This document shows, piece after piece, positions 19,661-29,806 of a DNA stretch of 64,000 nucleotides; the first letter of the stretch is position 1, and every line of letters starts with the position of its first letter. Source of the stretch: Ferrovibrio sp. MS7 (GTDB lineage: Bacteria; Pseudomonadota; Alphaproteobacteria; Ferrovibrionales; Ferrovibrionaceae); contig NZ_JBBKBA010000002.1 of NCBI RefSeq assembly GCF_038404985.1, positions 930,001 to 994,000 on the forward strand. The letters are read 5' to 3'. The notes under the pieces are model-generated. The model saw only the letters and a program-made list of their open reading frames with translations, made no database searches and had not been told where the DNA came from. Both the position numbers and the translations under genes were made by a program.

Positions 19661-21058
19661 ATGGCCTTTGATGAACGAATTACGAAGCTTTTTGGCACTA
19701 TCGCCTCGGCAAATGGCGCTTTGCATTATGCCGTAGTCGATCATCTTGACCGTGCCGTGTTCCAGTTCGAAGCCGATATGCCAACGGTCGAAATAGTCCG
19801 AGAGGCTATCCACAACTGCCTCGCCATTATGAACCACAACCTCGTGGAGGAGGCAGATGACCAGCCGAACCTTCAAACCCACTACCAAGTTTACAGACGC
19901 CTGAGGGACGCCGGCTGGATAGAAGAAATTCGTGACCGCTTCCGTGTACATGTCAATTTTACCGTCGCCGGGTTGCATACCCTCTCATTTGTAAGAGGTT
20001 TTTCGGAGCAAACACGTCAGAGCTATGGCGGGTCGGTCAAGCTGATCCACGATTCTCTGCACGATGCTCTGGCTGATGCCAACCCTGAAGCTGCCCGGGC
20101 TAATGCCGACAAAGTCATGGAGGCCGCTAACCTCGCTGACCGCATGGCCCGGCATTTCCGCGTGGTTATGTCGACCTTGCGCAAGATCGAAGGAGAGATC
20201 GCTAGGAGTCAGTCGACGGCTGGCGCTGTTGAAGTTTTCTTTAGAGACTTCGTATCCGAGACCCTAATCACAGACTGGGCAACGCTTAAATCGACCAACT
20301 CTCCTTTTCGAGTTCGGGCCGAAATCATCAACTATTGTGAAGCCGCGATCGACTATAGCGGTGTGCGGACCGCACTCGCCCAAGGTCTACTCGACAAAGG
20401 GTTTGTGAAGAGCGAGATCACGGACGCGGTCGAAATCATTACAAGCACTCTCGACAGGATTCGCATGACCTTCGAGGCCGTCGCCGACCTGCAAGAGCGG
20501 ATCGACCGAATGATGGTCAGAGTTCAGACGCGGGTCAACTCCCGCCTTCGCTACCTAGATAGCATTGATGGCACCGAAATGAATGATATCGAAACCTTGC
20601 GTAGAACACTGTCGGACTCAGTCTGGGATCGTGTCAATTTCTCTTCTGGTATAGCACGGCGGAGCAAGACCTACGACCAGGAGGTATTTCGTTTTCCGAA
20701 CATTTCATCCAGGTTCGTTGCAGGCGCAGCGCCGGCCCAGCGTCCAGCCACTGAAGAAGACCTGGCGCTGCAACGCTTGAAGGAGAGATTTGAGAATCTA
20801 GGGCTATTCGACCCACAAGCTATCGGTAAATTTATTCTATCCGAACTGCAGGATAGAAAATCGGCCACATTGTCGGAGCTCCCCGTGAACGGGGCCACTG
20901 ATCTTCTTAACTTAATTGGATTCTATGGCCTCGACCGGGAATCTCTCGCGGCTCTCGAGACTGAGTTCGGAATTTCGGTGCAAAGGCGAGAGGGCAACGA
21001 AGACAACGAGTGGTTCACAGGGTCAGGACGACGCATCGAGATCAAGGACAAGTCATGA
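19661..21058 (+). CDS. jetA: Wadjet anti-plasmid protein JetA
   Basis: The product has 465 residues and is mostly helical. It fits the JetA (kleisin-like, MukF-type) subunit of the Wadjet SMC complex, identified by size, by first position in a jetABCD operon and by sequence style (AFDERITKLFGTIASANGAL near the N-terminus; LDSIDGTEMNDIETLRRTL in the C-terminal half). JetA bridges the SMC ATPase heads and holds the KITE subunit JetB. Wadjet extrudes DNA loops and cleaves small circular DNA such as plasmids. The gene starts at an ATG at 19,661 after an AT-rich leader. Its end overlaps jetB by four bases. Confidence 0.9.
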   Translation: MAFDERITKLFGTIASANGALHYAVVDHLDRAVFQFEADMPTVEIVREAIHNCLAIMNHNLVEEADDQPNLQTHYQVYRRLRDAGWIEEIRDRFRVHVNFTVAGLHTLSFVRGFSEQTRQSYGGSVKLIHDSLHDALADANPEAARANADKVMEAANLADRMARHFRVVMSTLRKIEGEIARSQSTAGAVEVFFRDFVSETLITDWATLKSTNSPFRVRAEIINYCEAAIDYSGVRTALAQGLLDKGFVKSEITDAVEIITSTLDRIRMTFEAVADLQERIDRMMVRVQTRVNSRLRYLDSIDGTEMNDIETLRRTLSDSVWDRVNFSSGIARRSKTYDQEVFRFPNISSRFVAGAAPAQRPATEEDLALQRLKERFENLGLFDPQAIGKFILSELQDRKSATLSELPVNGATDLLNLIGFYGLDRESLAALETEFGISVQRREGNEDNEWFTGSGRRIEIKDKS

Positions 21059-21723
21059 ATGAGGATATTCAGACCTTAGCCGATAAGATCGATCGGACTG
21101 GAGCCGGAGCGGATATGGCATTCATCATGCAATCACTCCTCGATCGACAGTTTTTTATCCAAGGCGATCGCTTCACCGACAAACTCTACGCCATGGCTAG
21201 GGAGAAGTGGCGGGATGTTGAGGCCATTCTCGGTATGATGGGATATCAGGGCATTATGCGAACGGACATCGGCGTAATCGGCTTCCGAATGCGCCCCCTT
21301 GTGCATCCAAGAACGGGCGAGGTAGTCCAGCAGCCGCGCGAACGACGTCTCGATGTGCGCACCACCCTGCTCTTACTAACCTTACGACACCTCTATCATG
21401 CCCGCCGATCGATGGGTGACACAACCGGCGACGATGACGCCACAGGAATCGACGATGTTATAGTTACCAGCGACGAAATTGAAACCGCAATTACCGATAC
21501 CTCGCCACAGCGATCCTATCCCAATACAAAGCAGCTTCGCGATGTGCTCAAGGACTTGGAGTATCATGGCCTCGTCCATGTCGATGCAGAAGCAGAGGAG
21601 CCATTTCTCGTAAAAATCAGACCAACGATTACCATTGTACTGAGCCAAGAAAAGATCGGACTTCTGAAACGCTTCACGGATGAGATGGCGCAACAACGGA
21701 AGATCGAGACAAATAATCAATGA
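21055..21723 (+). CDS. jetB: Wadjet KITE subunit JetB (DUF4194)
   Basis: The ATG at 21,055 overlaps the jetA stop (ATGA) and gives 222 residues. The protein is a DUF4194/MukE-like tandem winged-helix subunit. Typical stretches are MQSLLDRQFFIQGDRFTDKL, LDVRTTLLLLTLRHLYHARR and a C-terminal LKDLEYHGLVHVDAEAEEPF followed by a beta wing. KITE subunits clamp DNA together with the kleisin JetA in the SMC motor. A longer upstream start would lie inside jetA and is unlikely. Stop and jetC start overlap (ATGA). Confidence 0.9.
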   Translation: MNEDIQTLADKIDRTGAGADMAFIMQSLLDRQFFIQGDRFTDKLYAMAREKWRDVEAILGMMGYQGIMRTDIGVIGFRMRPLVHPRTGEVVQQPRERRLDVRTTLLLLTLRHLYHARRSMGDTTGDDDATGIDDVIVTSDEIETAITDTSPQRSYPNTKQLRDVLKDLEYHGLVHVDAEAEEPFLVKIRPTITIVLSQEKIGLLKRFTDEMAQQRKIETNNQ

Positions 21724-24700
21724 ACAGCAATACGCTCGAGCGACTGACAGCAATTAATTGGTATCTTTACCAAGCTGAGGATATCAGATTCGGTCCAATG
21801 ACCGTAATTTTTGGTGGGAATGGCGCCGGAAAAACTGCGCTTCTTGACGCCATCCAGTGCTGCCTCCTGGGTATTGACCATCGTGCCCAAAGACTCAACT
21901 CCAGATCTGAGGATGGCAGTACGGCAAAGCAGCAATCGAGATCTGTACATTCTTATATCCTCGGCAAGGTAAAGGACCGCTACACACGGGAAAGTGCCTA
22001 CAGTTATCTGGCCGCCGGCTATCACTGTCTGGTTACGGGAAAGTACATCACCATCGGTGTCGGAATGAAAGCTTCTATCGAAGACAAGACTGAGGCTGTC
22101 GATGTCAGATTTGTAATCGAGGGCGACCGTCTCCTGGCGAAGGAAGATTTCTCTTATATAAATGGCGATGAGTTCTACGTGCGAGACTGGAAATCGGTGA
22201 AGTCCGCTCTGGATGACGACGATTTCCTGATCCAGACATACACGAAAGCTAAGGATTTTCGGCTGGCGTGGCACCGCATCCTAAACGCAGGACCAGGTGG
22301 CGCCCGTGCTGCCAGTGGCATGTCCGATCAGCGATTTACCCGAGCCTTCCGTCAGGCGCTCAAGTTCGAGACTGGTGCGGTTCGCGATATTTCCGATTTC
22401 ATGCGCACAAACATCTTACCAGACGACGTATTGCCGGTCGGAACTTGGCAAGAACAATATGCGCAATGGAAAGCCATGCTGGACCGACTACGCCGGACCG
22501 AAGCAGAATTTGAGGCAGTCAAGGCAATCGGTCGGGCGGCTCGATCCGCGATAGAAAATGAGATGAATCTAGCGGCCATCGAGTGGCTCAAGATTAGGAT
22601 TCCTCGCCAAACAAAGCAACGTCGAGTTCGCAAGGAGATGATCGCTCGCCGCAAGGCAAAGTGGGAAATCGGACAAATTACCCATGGTATGGCTCGCCTC
22701 GAGAACGAGCGGGATCGAGTGAACCAAGATTTGGGCTCGACAGAGCGACAACTTACCGCGAGCCCAGAAGCTGAACGCGTCCAGAGACTCAAGGAACGCG
22801 GAGAGTATCTTCAGCAGAATCTCGACCGCCTAGATGGGGCAGTTGAAGAGATTCGCGTCGCCATTCTATCCGTTCCCAGGCATGTGAACCGTGCAGTAGA
22901 TATTGGTCTTGATGTCAGTAGCTATGTGAGCGATGCCACTGCGATCATCGACCTTATGGACGGTAGCAAAGCATGGCAGGCCAGATTCGACGACGTGTTC
23001 AATGCCTACGAGTCGCTGCGAACATCTGGATTGATCGAGGCAATCCGAGGCCTAGTAGCGAGGGCGGCTGCCGAAGCCGAAGGACTGAAAAGGGAGGTTG
23101 CGGAACTACAGAGAATGATCGAGTTGGCGAAGGATTCACGAGACCCCGTCCCGAGCCAAGTTAGTAGCGTTATCGATCGGCTAATCGCACGCGGCATCAA
23201 GGCACGCCCCCTATCTGCACTGGTCGATATCAAACCCGAATTCAAGGAATGGCGTAGAACCGTCGAAGGAATTCTCGGCGATATGTGTCATGGAATAGTG
23301 GTCCAACCTGACGATATTGAGGCGGCGGCGGTCGTTGCAAACACAGTAGAGGGAGATCCTATCGTCATCCGGACTAACAAGCTTCCAGTTGGGCACGCCA
23401 AGTTCTCCCAGGGCAGTCTAGCAGAAGTTTGTGTTGTCACCGATTCGTTGGCCAGAGCGGTCATTGAGTATCAAATTGGTCGCATCTTTCGAGTTACGAC
23501 AGAGGCAGAGCTTAAGGAGGTCGATCGAGGGGCGACGATCGATGGTCGACTGGCTTCAGGTATCACGATCCGCCGCGCTCGCCGCTATGGTTACCCTCAG
23601 CTCTTTGGTTCAGGGACCGGACTGATAAAGGAAGTTCTTCAGAAGAAACTTGCAGACATCAATGTCGATCTGCGTCCAGCCAATGCTAAAGTGAAGCTAA
23701 CTCAAGATCTTTTGTCGGGCATTCTCGCTGCATTCGATAAAGTGCCAGCAGATCGGACGGCGGCAAGCCAAGTACTCTGGAATGCTAAAGCGGGACGAGA
23801 GGACCTAGAACGAAATAGTCGAGAACTAGACGCCGCAATGGATGCGATCGATCCTGAACTTGGGAATAAAATTAGTGGCTACAAGAAAGAGCTCGATGGG
23901 ATCAATGGGCAATTGGCGGAGGATAAGAGTAAAAGGAAGGACCTAGAGAAGACTGCATTGGAAGCAGAAACGACCGTCAAAAACTACCTGCCAGAAGTAC
24001 GCAGCATGCTATCGAGAGAACGTCGTATAGCCGCGGACGCCAAACGGGCTGACCTCCTCGATGATCTTGAGTCGGCCATCAAACTTATCACAGACAAGTT
24101 ATCCGACACTGCCAGATTCAACGAAAACTGTGAGGGTTTGATCAAGGAGTATAAACGCGGGCTGGATAGGGCTCGGACTACATTTGCGAATGCCAGGACG
24201 CGGTATCTCGATGCACACGATCCACATGGGATTCCAACCCATGATGATGAACAGCTATCGATTATGCGTCGTCATGCCGCATGGACAGACCGCCGCTGCG
24301 ATGAAATAGAAAATGATATCCTGCGACCGTACAGCGAAGACGTTAGGCGCGCGGCTGATCTGTTCTTGGAGACTACCAGGACAGCATTCTTCGACATGAT
24401 CCTCTTAAAAATTGCCGAGCAGAGACGGGTCCAGAATGACCTCAACGTTAATCTTCGCGGCGCTCAATTCAACGAGATGATCTTCCAGATCACATCGTCT
24501 CCAAATGCACGGCTTAGTGAGTATTTGAACTTAGCTGAACGTGTACGCAGCAACCACAAAATCCTGTCCATGGATTTCATTGAGCAAAACCCTCACCACA
24601 ATGACGTGAAAATTATAAAGCAGATGATGGATATGCTCACTGGCGGGACTACCGATGATGACCCGATCAAGGAGCTGATTGATCCACGGAATTACTACGA

Positions 24701-25157
24701 GTACGACCTCGACATATACAATGCTGCGACTTTTGTGGGAGCGGGTAAGACAAAACCTCTGGGGAAGTTGTCGAATATGATTGGCGATCTCTCAGGTGGC
24801 GAGCGCGAGGCGCCATTTTACATTTGTCTCGGAGTTGCAGTGGCTATGGCATATTTTGGCAGCATGAGCCCAACCGCGCGAATAAATCGGTCAGGCACCA
24901 TCTTGCTAGATGAGGCATTCAACAAGTTTGAACCAATGAACGTTGCCAAGACCATCGAATTCTTTCGGAGAACTGGGCTACAACTCATTTGCGTAGCGCC
25001 CTCAACAAATAAGGCCGTCTACTATGCCAAGATGGACACGGCGATTGTGCTGACTAAGGTATCCAGTAGTAATATCGTCCATATTGAATACGTTAACCTG
25101 AAAGAGAAGGGGCGCAAACTGCTCGAAGGGGAGATGCATAGCGAGGTGACTGCTTGA
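21720..25157 (+). CDS. jetC: Wadjet SMC-like ATPase JetC
   Basis: The product has 1145 residues. Walker A FGGNGAGKTALLDAI (Lys38) stands at the N-terminus. The ABC signature LSGGEREAPF (about 1023-1032) and Walker B GTILLDEAFNKFEP (about 1060-1073) stand at the C-terminus. Between them are two long coiled-coil arms (about 260-430 and 680-830) around a hinge-like globular region (about 500-660), the standard SMC/MukB layout. It is the DNA loop-extruding motor of Wadjet. GC content is lower than the chromosome average, in line with transfer. It overlaps jetB and jetD by four bases each. Confidence 0.95.
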   Translation: MNSNTLERLTAINWYLYQAEDIRFGPMTVIFGGNGAGKTALLDAIQCCLLGIDHRAQRLNSRSEDGSTAKQQSRSVHSYILGKVKDRYTRESAYSYLAAGYHCLVTGKYITIGVGMKASIEDKTEAVDVRFVIEGDRLLAKEDFSYINGDEFYVRDWKSVKSALDDDDFLIQTYTKAKDFRLAWHRILNAGPGGARAASGMSDQRFTRAFRQALKFETGAVRDISDFMRTNILPDDVLPVGTWQEQYAQWKAMLDRLRRTEAEFEAVKAIGRAARSAIENEMNLAAIEWLKIRIPRQTKQRRVRKEMIARRKAKWEIGQITHGMARLENERDRVNQDLGSTERQLTASPEAERVQRLKERGEYLQQNLDRLDGAVEEIRVAILSVPRHVNRAVDIGLDVSSYVSDATAIIDLMDGSKAWQARFDDVFNAYESLRTSGLIEAIRGLVARAAAEAEGLKREVAELQRMIELAKDSRDPVPSQVSSVIDRLIARGIKARPLSALVDIKPEFKEWRRTVEGILGDMCHGIVVQPDDIEAAAVVANTVEGDPIVIRTNKLPVGHAKFSQGSLAEVCVVTDSLARAVIEYQIGRIFRVTTEAELKEVDRGATIDGRLASGITIRRARRYGYPQLFGSGTGLIKEVLQKKLADINVDLRPANAKVKLTQDLLSGILAAFDKVPADRTAASQVLWNAKAGREDLERNSRELDAAMDAIDPELGNKISGYKKELDGINGQLAEDKSKRKDLEKTALEAETTVKNYLPEVRSMLSRERRIAADAKRADLLDDLESAIKLITDKLSDTARFNENCEGLIKEYKRGLDRARTTFANARTRYLDAHDPHGIPTHDDEQLSIMRRHAAWTDRRCDEIENDILRPYSEDVRRAADLFLETTRTAFFDMILLKIAEQRRVQNDLNVNLRGAQFNEMIFQITSSPNARLSEYLNLAERVRSNHKILSMDFIEQNPHHNDVKIIKQMMDMLTGGTTDDDPIKELIDPRNYYEYDLDIYNAATFVGAGKTKPLGKLSNMIGDLSGGEREAPFYICLGVAVAMAYFGSMSPTARINRSGTILLDEAFNKFEPMNVAKTIEFFRRTGLQLICVAPSTNKAVYYAKMDTAIVLTKVSSSNIVHIEYVNLKEKGRKLLEGEMHSEVTA

Positions 25158-26302
25158 ACCCTGAGCTCAAAGCCTTCCTATCTGACCTAATCGATGTCGC
25201 GGACGCCGGTCGGCGCCCGAGCCGACGCCTAGCTCGCGTTTCCATCCCTGTCGAAGCTGAAGACGAAGCCCGCTCCACCTTGGCGAGACTAGAAGCCAAC
25301 GGCATTCTTAAACTGCGGCGAAGCACCGAAGAGCGCCGAATGAATGATTTCGGTATGATCGAGGTCCTTGATGCTGCGGCACTGGCTTCGGTTATTGGAC
25401 ACAGACGGCTGGAAGGAATCTGTCGCGCACTCGAAGCCAGGGTTATGCGGGAATGCCAGATCCTAGACGAACTGCAGAGACAGGCCCTGATCATCCTGAT
25501 AGAGGCCTGGATCTTGGGAAAAGGCGCCTTTGGTATCAGGCTCGGTGACGAGGATCGGGCCGTTCTCGTCATCCGATTCATAGGCGCCATCATCCAGAAT
25601 GAGCATCGCGGCAAAGACATACGGCAGTTTAGCGTCTCGCTCGGCCTCGGCAGCAAGGACTTCGAATCTGTGCGGTCATCGCTACTCCGCATTCTTGGCC
25701 ACCTACTAAGCCTGCCCGAAGGAACCGATATACTCGATGTTCTCGGATTTGTACGCTATGGGAATCCTGTGTTTGTCGGCGGACCAGTTACTATCGACGA
25801 CCGTAAGCTGCCCGCGAACCCCTATCTTGCAATCGCTCCCGAACGAGTAGCGGATTTGCGGTCAGATGTAAGCGCGCGATACCTGCTCTTTATCGAGAAT
25901 CTTCAGTCCTTTCATCGCCAGGTGCGCGAGGTTCGTGATCACGGAATCGTCGTGTTTACCGGAGGCTTTCCTTCCCCGGCTGTGCTCTCCTGCATCCGCA
26001 GTCTGGTCGCAGGCGGTCTGCCAGCCTGGCATTGGGGTGACATTGATGCCGGCGGAGTGACCATATTTCGACGTATCGAAGCTGAGATCGGTGTCCAGCT
26101 CCGACCGCATCTGATGTCAACAAGGTTAGCTAGCCGCGGGGCACCTATGAAGCCGGATCGGCGCCTGTCCGCCATCGCGCAGTCTGACTCCGCCATCGCT
26201 GGCCTTGCGGCCTGGCTGATGGGTCCTGACGCACGAAAGATCGAGCAGGAAAGCCTCCCGCCAGAGTCGCCAATGCCAGCGGTGCCAGAAACGGCCATAT
26301 GA
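25154..26302 (+). CDS. jetD: Wadjet nuclease subunit JetD
   Basis: The product has 382 residues starting at a TTG that overlaps the jetC stop (TTGA). The C-terminal part is a Toprim-like nuclease domain: VFTGGFPSPAVLSCI supplies the first strand and acidic region, and HWGDIDAGGVTIFRRI supplies the DxD motif (about residues 296-311). JetD cuts DNA that the JetABC motor has recognised as small and circular. The N-terminal half (about 1-200) is the DUF3322-like arm that contacts the motor. The gene ends 32 bp from the convergent transposase operon. The rare TTG start may keep nuclease levels low. Confidence 0.9.
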   Translation: MNPELKAFLSDLIDVADAGRRPSRRLARVSIPVEAEDEARSTLARLEANGILKLRRSTEERRMNDFGMIEVLDAAALASVIGHRRLEGICRALEARVMRECQILDELQRQALIILIEAWILGKGAFGIRLGDEDRAVLVIRFIGAIIQNEHRGKDIRQFSVSLGLGSKDFESVRSSLLRILGHLLSLPEGTDILDVLGFVRYGNPVFVGGPVTIDDRKLPANPYLAIAPERVADLRSDVSARYLLFIENLQSFHRQVREVRDHGIVVFTGGFPSPAVLSCIRSLVAGGLPAWHWGDIDAGGVTIFRRIEAEIGVQLRPHLMSTRLASRGAPMKPDRRLSAIAQSDSAIAGLAAWLMGPDARKIEQESLPPESPMPAVPETAI

Positions 26303-26334
26303 AGTGGCTGGGAAAGTACCCTGCGGCCACAGAG

Positions 26335-27231
26335 TTACTTGTCATTTCTCCGCTCCTGTGGACGCACCCACGCAATTGCATCCAACACGCCTTCATCGAG
26401 CACCTCTATATTCTGCTCGCACATAAATTCAGCCACTTGGACCGAGAGAGACCAAATCTCCCCCGTAAGGCCGTCAGTCATATTAATGACCTTATCGCAA
26501 AACTTCTTCGACTTGACTGCTGGCAGTGGACTCAAACCCAGATGCTTCAGGATGCCACCCAGGAAGCGGGCAAACTCGTTGTCCGCCATCCATGGCATCA
26601 ACTTAAATGGTTCCAGACGATTCCCGAGCTGCTGGTCAGACTGAATGGTGCTTAGCGCCAAATCTGTACCAATGACAACAACTGGGATCTCAAGTTCGTT
26701 GGACAGATAGCGAATGGTATTTAGGAATTGCACCCGTTTGTCATGAGGCCTGATTAGCGAATTATGAATCTCATCAATCATCAGCATCTTGATGCCGCTT
26801 TTCGGAAATAGCTTCAGTGTTTGGGCAAGCTTGCGTTCGAACCGCCAAGTTTCCTGGAAAGGAGCATTGATTGAACGCAAAAGGCTACTGAGCAGGGCTT
26901 CGGCTGAGGCATATGGCGGGGACTGAACAATGATGACGGGCCGGTCCTCAGGTACGTCGTCGCCTTCCGTGCTTCTCTGCCTCTCCTTGTTGATCGTATT
27001 CTGGAAGTGTCGGGCAATCGTCGTCTTGCCGCTGTTAGTCTCGCCATACAGCAGCATGCCACGAGGGCGGTGGCTTCTGGGCGCCTGGAGCAGGTCACGA
27101 AGCTTGCGCACCCCCAGGCTGGCCCGCGGATAAGGTATCCAGCAGGGCCGCCGCAGAACATCAAAGTCCCCAGCAAAAAGCGTGGCGCCCGTGCCGGAGA
27201 ATATATCGGTACCCGCATTTGGTTCGGTCAT
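26335..27231 (-). CDS. tnsC: TnsC/TniB-type AAA+ transposition regulator
   Basis: The product has 298 residues of the TniB/TnsC AAA+ family. Walker A is LLYGETNSGKTT (Lys69), Walker B is MLMIDEIHN (Asp153, Glu154), and the sensor-1 area follows in IPVVVIGTDLALS. In Tn7-like elements this ATPase forms filaments on target DNA, links the TniQ target selector to the TnsAB transposase and provides target immunity. It is the last gene of a four-gene leftward operon, and its start overlaps the tnsB stop (27,228-27,231). The size is closer to TniB of Tn5053 than to canonical TnsC (about 550 residues). Confidence 0.9.
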   Translation of the reverse strand: MTEPNAGTDIFSGTGATLFAGDFDVLRRPCWIPYPRASLGVRKLRDLLQAPRSHRPRGMLLYGETNSGKTTIARHFQNTINKERQRSTEGDDVPEDRPVIIVQSPPYASAEALLSSLLRSINAPFQETWRFERKLAQTLKLFPKSGIKMLMIDEIHNSLIRPHDKRVQFLNTIRYLSNELEIPVVVIGTDLALSTIQSDQQLGNRLEPFKLMPWMADNEFARFLGGILKHLGLSPLPAVKSKKFCDKVINMTDGLTGEIWSLSVQVAEFMCEQNIEVLDEGVLDAIAWVRPQERRNDK

Positions 27232-29159
27232 ATTTCCTCCGCCACAGGAAAGTCGTCATCCACCAGGTCGAGTGCCAGGTCACGTGCAAAGGGCTGTGCC
27301 TTGCTGTCGTTATCAACAACCAGTTGCAAGCCAGCAGCCCGCTTATGTGTCTCGGATGGCCTCTTCTGATGGGGCTCCGTAGCTAACGTTGCCCTGCTTC
27401 GCCGCCGGCGCTCGGCATTGCGACGCTCTGATTTGGCCGTTTTGGTTTTCGTTTCGGCTTGTTCGACAAGGCGATCTACTTCCTTATGAGCATCAATATT
27501 ATCTGCCGTGGTGCCATTTCTCCGCCCGAGCTTGGCAGCCAGCTCCCTCGCCCTTTTGTGCTCCCATATGGTTATTGGCTGCATCTGGCGTGTTTCTTCG
27601 TATACCCGGTGATACTCACCTGACCTCGGATCAAGAAACCATATGCAGGAGACATCCCTGGGATCTCGACGCACTTTGAACTTGGCAGAAGACCGCCCTT
27701 CTGTGGCCCGGATATAGGGCGTTAAAGCTTCCGATATGTAGGTGATCGAATCCCAGGAGATGCCGTCCCGCTGAATGGTCCGCTCCGTGAAGGGCAGCAT
27801 CTCAATCGCCAGCCGCGCCGGATCCTCGATCCGATCCTGCAGGCCGACACCTGGCGACCCATCAGAGCCGACAATGCCTGCCTCCCACTTCTCCAGCGGG
27901 GTACAGCCGAGCTCAGTATGAGGACGTTTGTGATAAACATTCACCATCCAATGGCAGAAAAGCTGCTCCAGCTCATCGATATCGAGGACAGCATTCTCTT
28001 CCGAATCATATTCGCCACGCATTCTCGGGTTGGAGAATGTCGTCCCCGGAATATCATGCATGAACGTGTTTATCGTGCCGATGAGGCGTTCAATATGTCC
28101 GCCATAATGCGGATCCCGCACCACCCGCCAGTTCAGATTGCAGCCATACTGCATGACGTTTATCTTATAAACTTCGCTTCTGAAATCAGCGCCATTATCG
28201 GCATGCAGATTTCGCATGAAGCCCCAGACCGGCCAATCGCCATTTACCTTGAGGTCGAGAAGCAGTGATTCTTTCGGCAGGAAGGCCCGCCGGATGCACA
28301 TGCATACCGAGAATGCACTCGGCGCCTCGAATGAAAGGTAGAACCCAACGATCATTCGGCTGAATATGTCGATCGCGACTGTCAGCCAGACCCTCCCAAT
28401 CGGCTCGCGGGATTTCGAGCTGACGACAGTCATATCCAAGAGCGTGTGATCTATCTGGACATAAGCCAGGGGATAATCGGCTCCGGGATAGTGGCCTTTG
28501 ATCTGGTCATACTTATCGGCCGCGGCCTTGGCGCCATGGCGGGCTGCCAGGGCGCGCCTGGGCGGCAATTCCCGCAGACGCCGGCGAAAAGTGTTCAGAT
28601 GCGGTGGAGGAATAGCCAGGTCCGCACATTGTATTGTAAGCCACTTATAAACCTTCTTAACCGAAGGCCGTTTTGGCGACAGGTATATTTCCACGGCCTC
28701 GGCCACCAGCTCTTCCTGCTTGGCACCGAGAAACCGTTTGTGTTTTCGCCGACGGCGTGGCGCAAGATCGGCGAGGAGACGGCGGCTGCAGAACACATCG
28801 ACCCAGCGATACAGTGTTTTGATCCCCAAGCCGCTCTGCTTGTTCACGGCGGCATAGACATCACCGATCTTGCCGGCCTTCTCAGGTGAATCCATGAATT
28901 CAATGATAGGACGAATGATCTCAAAACGGCGGGTGGCTTCAGAGATATCGCCCGGATGGCACATATCCAATGTGCGCGCAGGCTCCGGCGCACTCTCGGG
29001 CAGCTCCGACCAAAGGTTGTCGATGCTCGTCTGAACGGTTTCACCGCTGTCCAGAAACATCACCCTCACAGCCGTCGTGCCGGCCGTACCGACGATCCGG
29101 CAGGGCCGGCCATAGAGATAGGCCTCCGTACCCTTCTTGAAGGTAGCGAGCTGCTTCAT
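27228..29159 (-). CDS. tnsB: TnsB/TniA-type DDE transposase
   Basis: I start at ATG 29,159 (MKQLATFKKGTEAYLYGR) because a GGAA lies about 8 nt upstream; a GTG at 29,255 would add 32 residues and overlap tnsA by 16 bases. The 643-residue protein has an N-terminal helix-turn-helix region, an integrase core with the catalytic triad (Asp in VQIDHTLLD, Asp in LHADNGADF, Glu in HYGGHIERLIGT) and a Mu-type beta-barrel C-terminus. The last 90 residues are Arg/Lys/Glu-rich, probably the TnsC-interacting tail. TnsB binds the terminal repeats and joins transposon 3' ends to target DNA. Confidence 0.92.
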   Translation of the reverse strand: MKQLATFKKGTEAYLYGRPCRIVGTAGTTAVRVMFLDSGETVQTSIDNLWSELPESAPEPARTLDMCHPGDISEATRRFEIIRPIIEFMDSPEKAGKIGDVYAAVNKQSGLGIKTLYRWVDVFCSRRLLADLAPRRRRKHKRFLGAKQEELVAEAVEIYLSPKRPSVKKVYKWLTIQCADLAIPPPHLNTFRRRLRELPPRRALAARHGAKAAADKYDQIKGHYPGADYPLAYVQIDHTLLDMTVVSSKSREPIGRVWLTVAIDIFSRMIVGFYLSFEAPSAFSVCMCIRRAFLPKESLLLDLKVNGDWPVWGFMRNLHADNGADFRSEVYKINVMQYGCNLNWRVVRDPHYGGHIERLIGTINTFMHDIPGTTFSNPRMRGEYDSEENAVLDIDELEQLFCHWMVNVYHKRPHTELGCTPLEKWEAGIVGSDGSPGVGLQDRIEDPARLAIEMLPFTERTIQRDGISWDSITYISEALTPYIRATEGRSSAKFKVRRDPRDVSCIWFLDPRSGEYHRVYEETRQMQPITIWEHKRARELAAKLGRRNGTTADNIDAHKEVDRLVEQAETKTKTAKSERRNAERRRRSRATLATEPHQKRPSETHKRAAGLQLVVDNDSKAQPFARDLALDLVDDDFPVAEEI

Positions 29160-29239
29160 TAATGACGTTCCGCTTGGGTGAGGGAGATCATGGATGACTG
29201 GGAAACCAGGACATCCAGATCGACGGACAGTCTTCCGGT

Positions 29240-29806
29240 CTAGACCAGGTGCCACACTTGAGGAATCGCATAGAGGCGCTCTTCTCTGTTGCCAGCCACC
29301 GCGGCTATCAGTTCAGATACCGGCAAGCGTCCTCGCTTCACGGTGAGCAGCAACCGTGCGCACAGGTCTGGCTTCACCTTCTGGGAACGATACGGGGTAA
29401 GAAAATGCGCATTCCGCGGCATCGGGATGCGAATATGGATTTCTGAGTAGATCTGGAATTCCCAGCCTCGCTCACGGGCAAATTCGCGGGCGGCGTCGAA
29501 GCGAGCAGCGAAGAAGTCCTTCTGCTCCGTCAGTATTTGTCTGGGCTTCACCTCGACTAGCTCTGTATAGCCCGAGGCATGCCGGACTAGGAAGTCGGGG
29601 ACATACTTGGTCTTCCGGCCCCTCTCATTGATAAACCAGACCTTCTCGGGCTGATCCTGTATCTCGGCATCCGGCTCCCGGAACTTGGTGAGCACCACAT
29701 AATCGCGCTCAAGGGTAGACTCGAACTCTATGGGATCGTCACCGTTGGCAACCATCCCGGTAATGCTCTGCCTGCCTGGGCCGATCTTTCTGGCTTTCGC
29801 TCTCAT
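29240..29806 (-). CDS. tnsA: TnsA-type heteromeric transposase endonuclease
   Basis: The product has 188 residues. It carries the restriction-like nuclease core: Glu33 in FESTLERDYV, Asp71 in KYVPDFLV and Glu85-x-Lys87 in LVEVKPR. TnsA cuts the 5' ends of the transposon, so together with TnsB the element should move by cut-and-paste rather than by cointegrate formation. The C-terminal 80 residues form the small helical domain that contacts TnsC. The start overlaps the tniQ stop (29,803-29,806). Confidence 0.92.
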   Translation of the reverse strand: MRAKARKIGPGRQSITGMVANGDDPIEFESTLERDYVVLTKFREPDAEIQDQPEKVWFINERGRKTKYVPDFLVRHASGYTELVEVKPRQILTEQKDFFAARFDAAREFARERGWEFQIYSEIHIRIPMPRNAHFLTPYRSQKVKPDLCARLLLTVKRGRLPVSELIAAVAGNREERLYAIPQVWHLV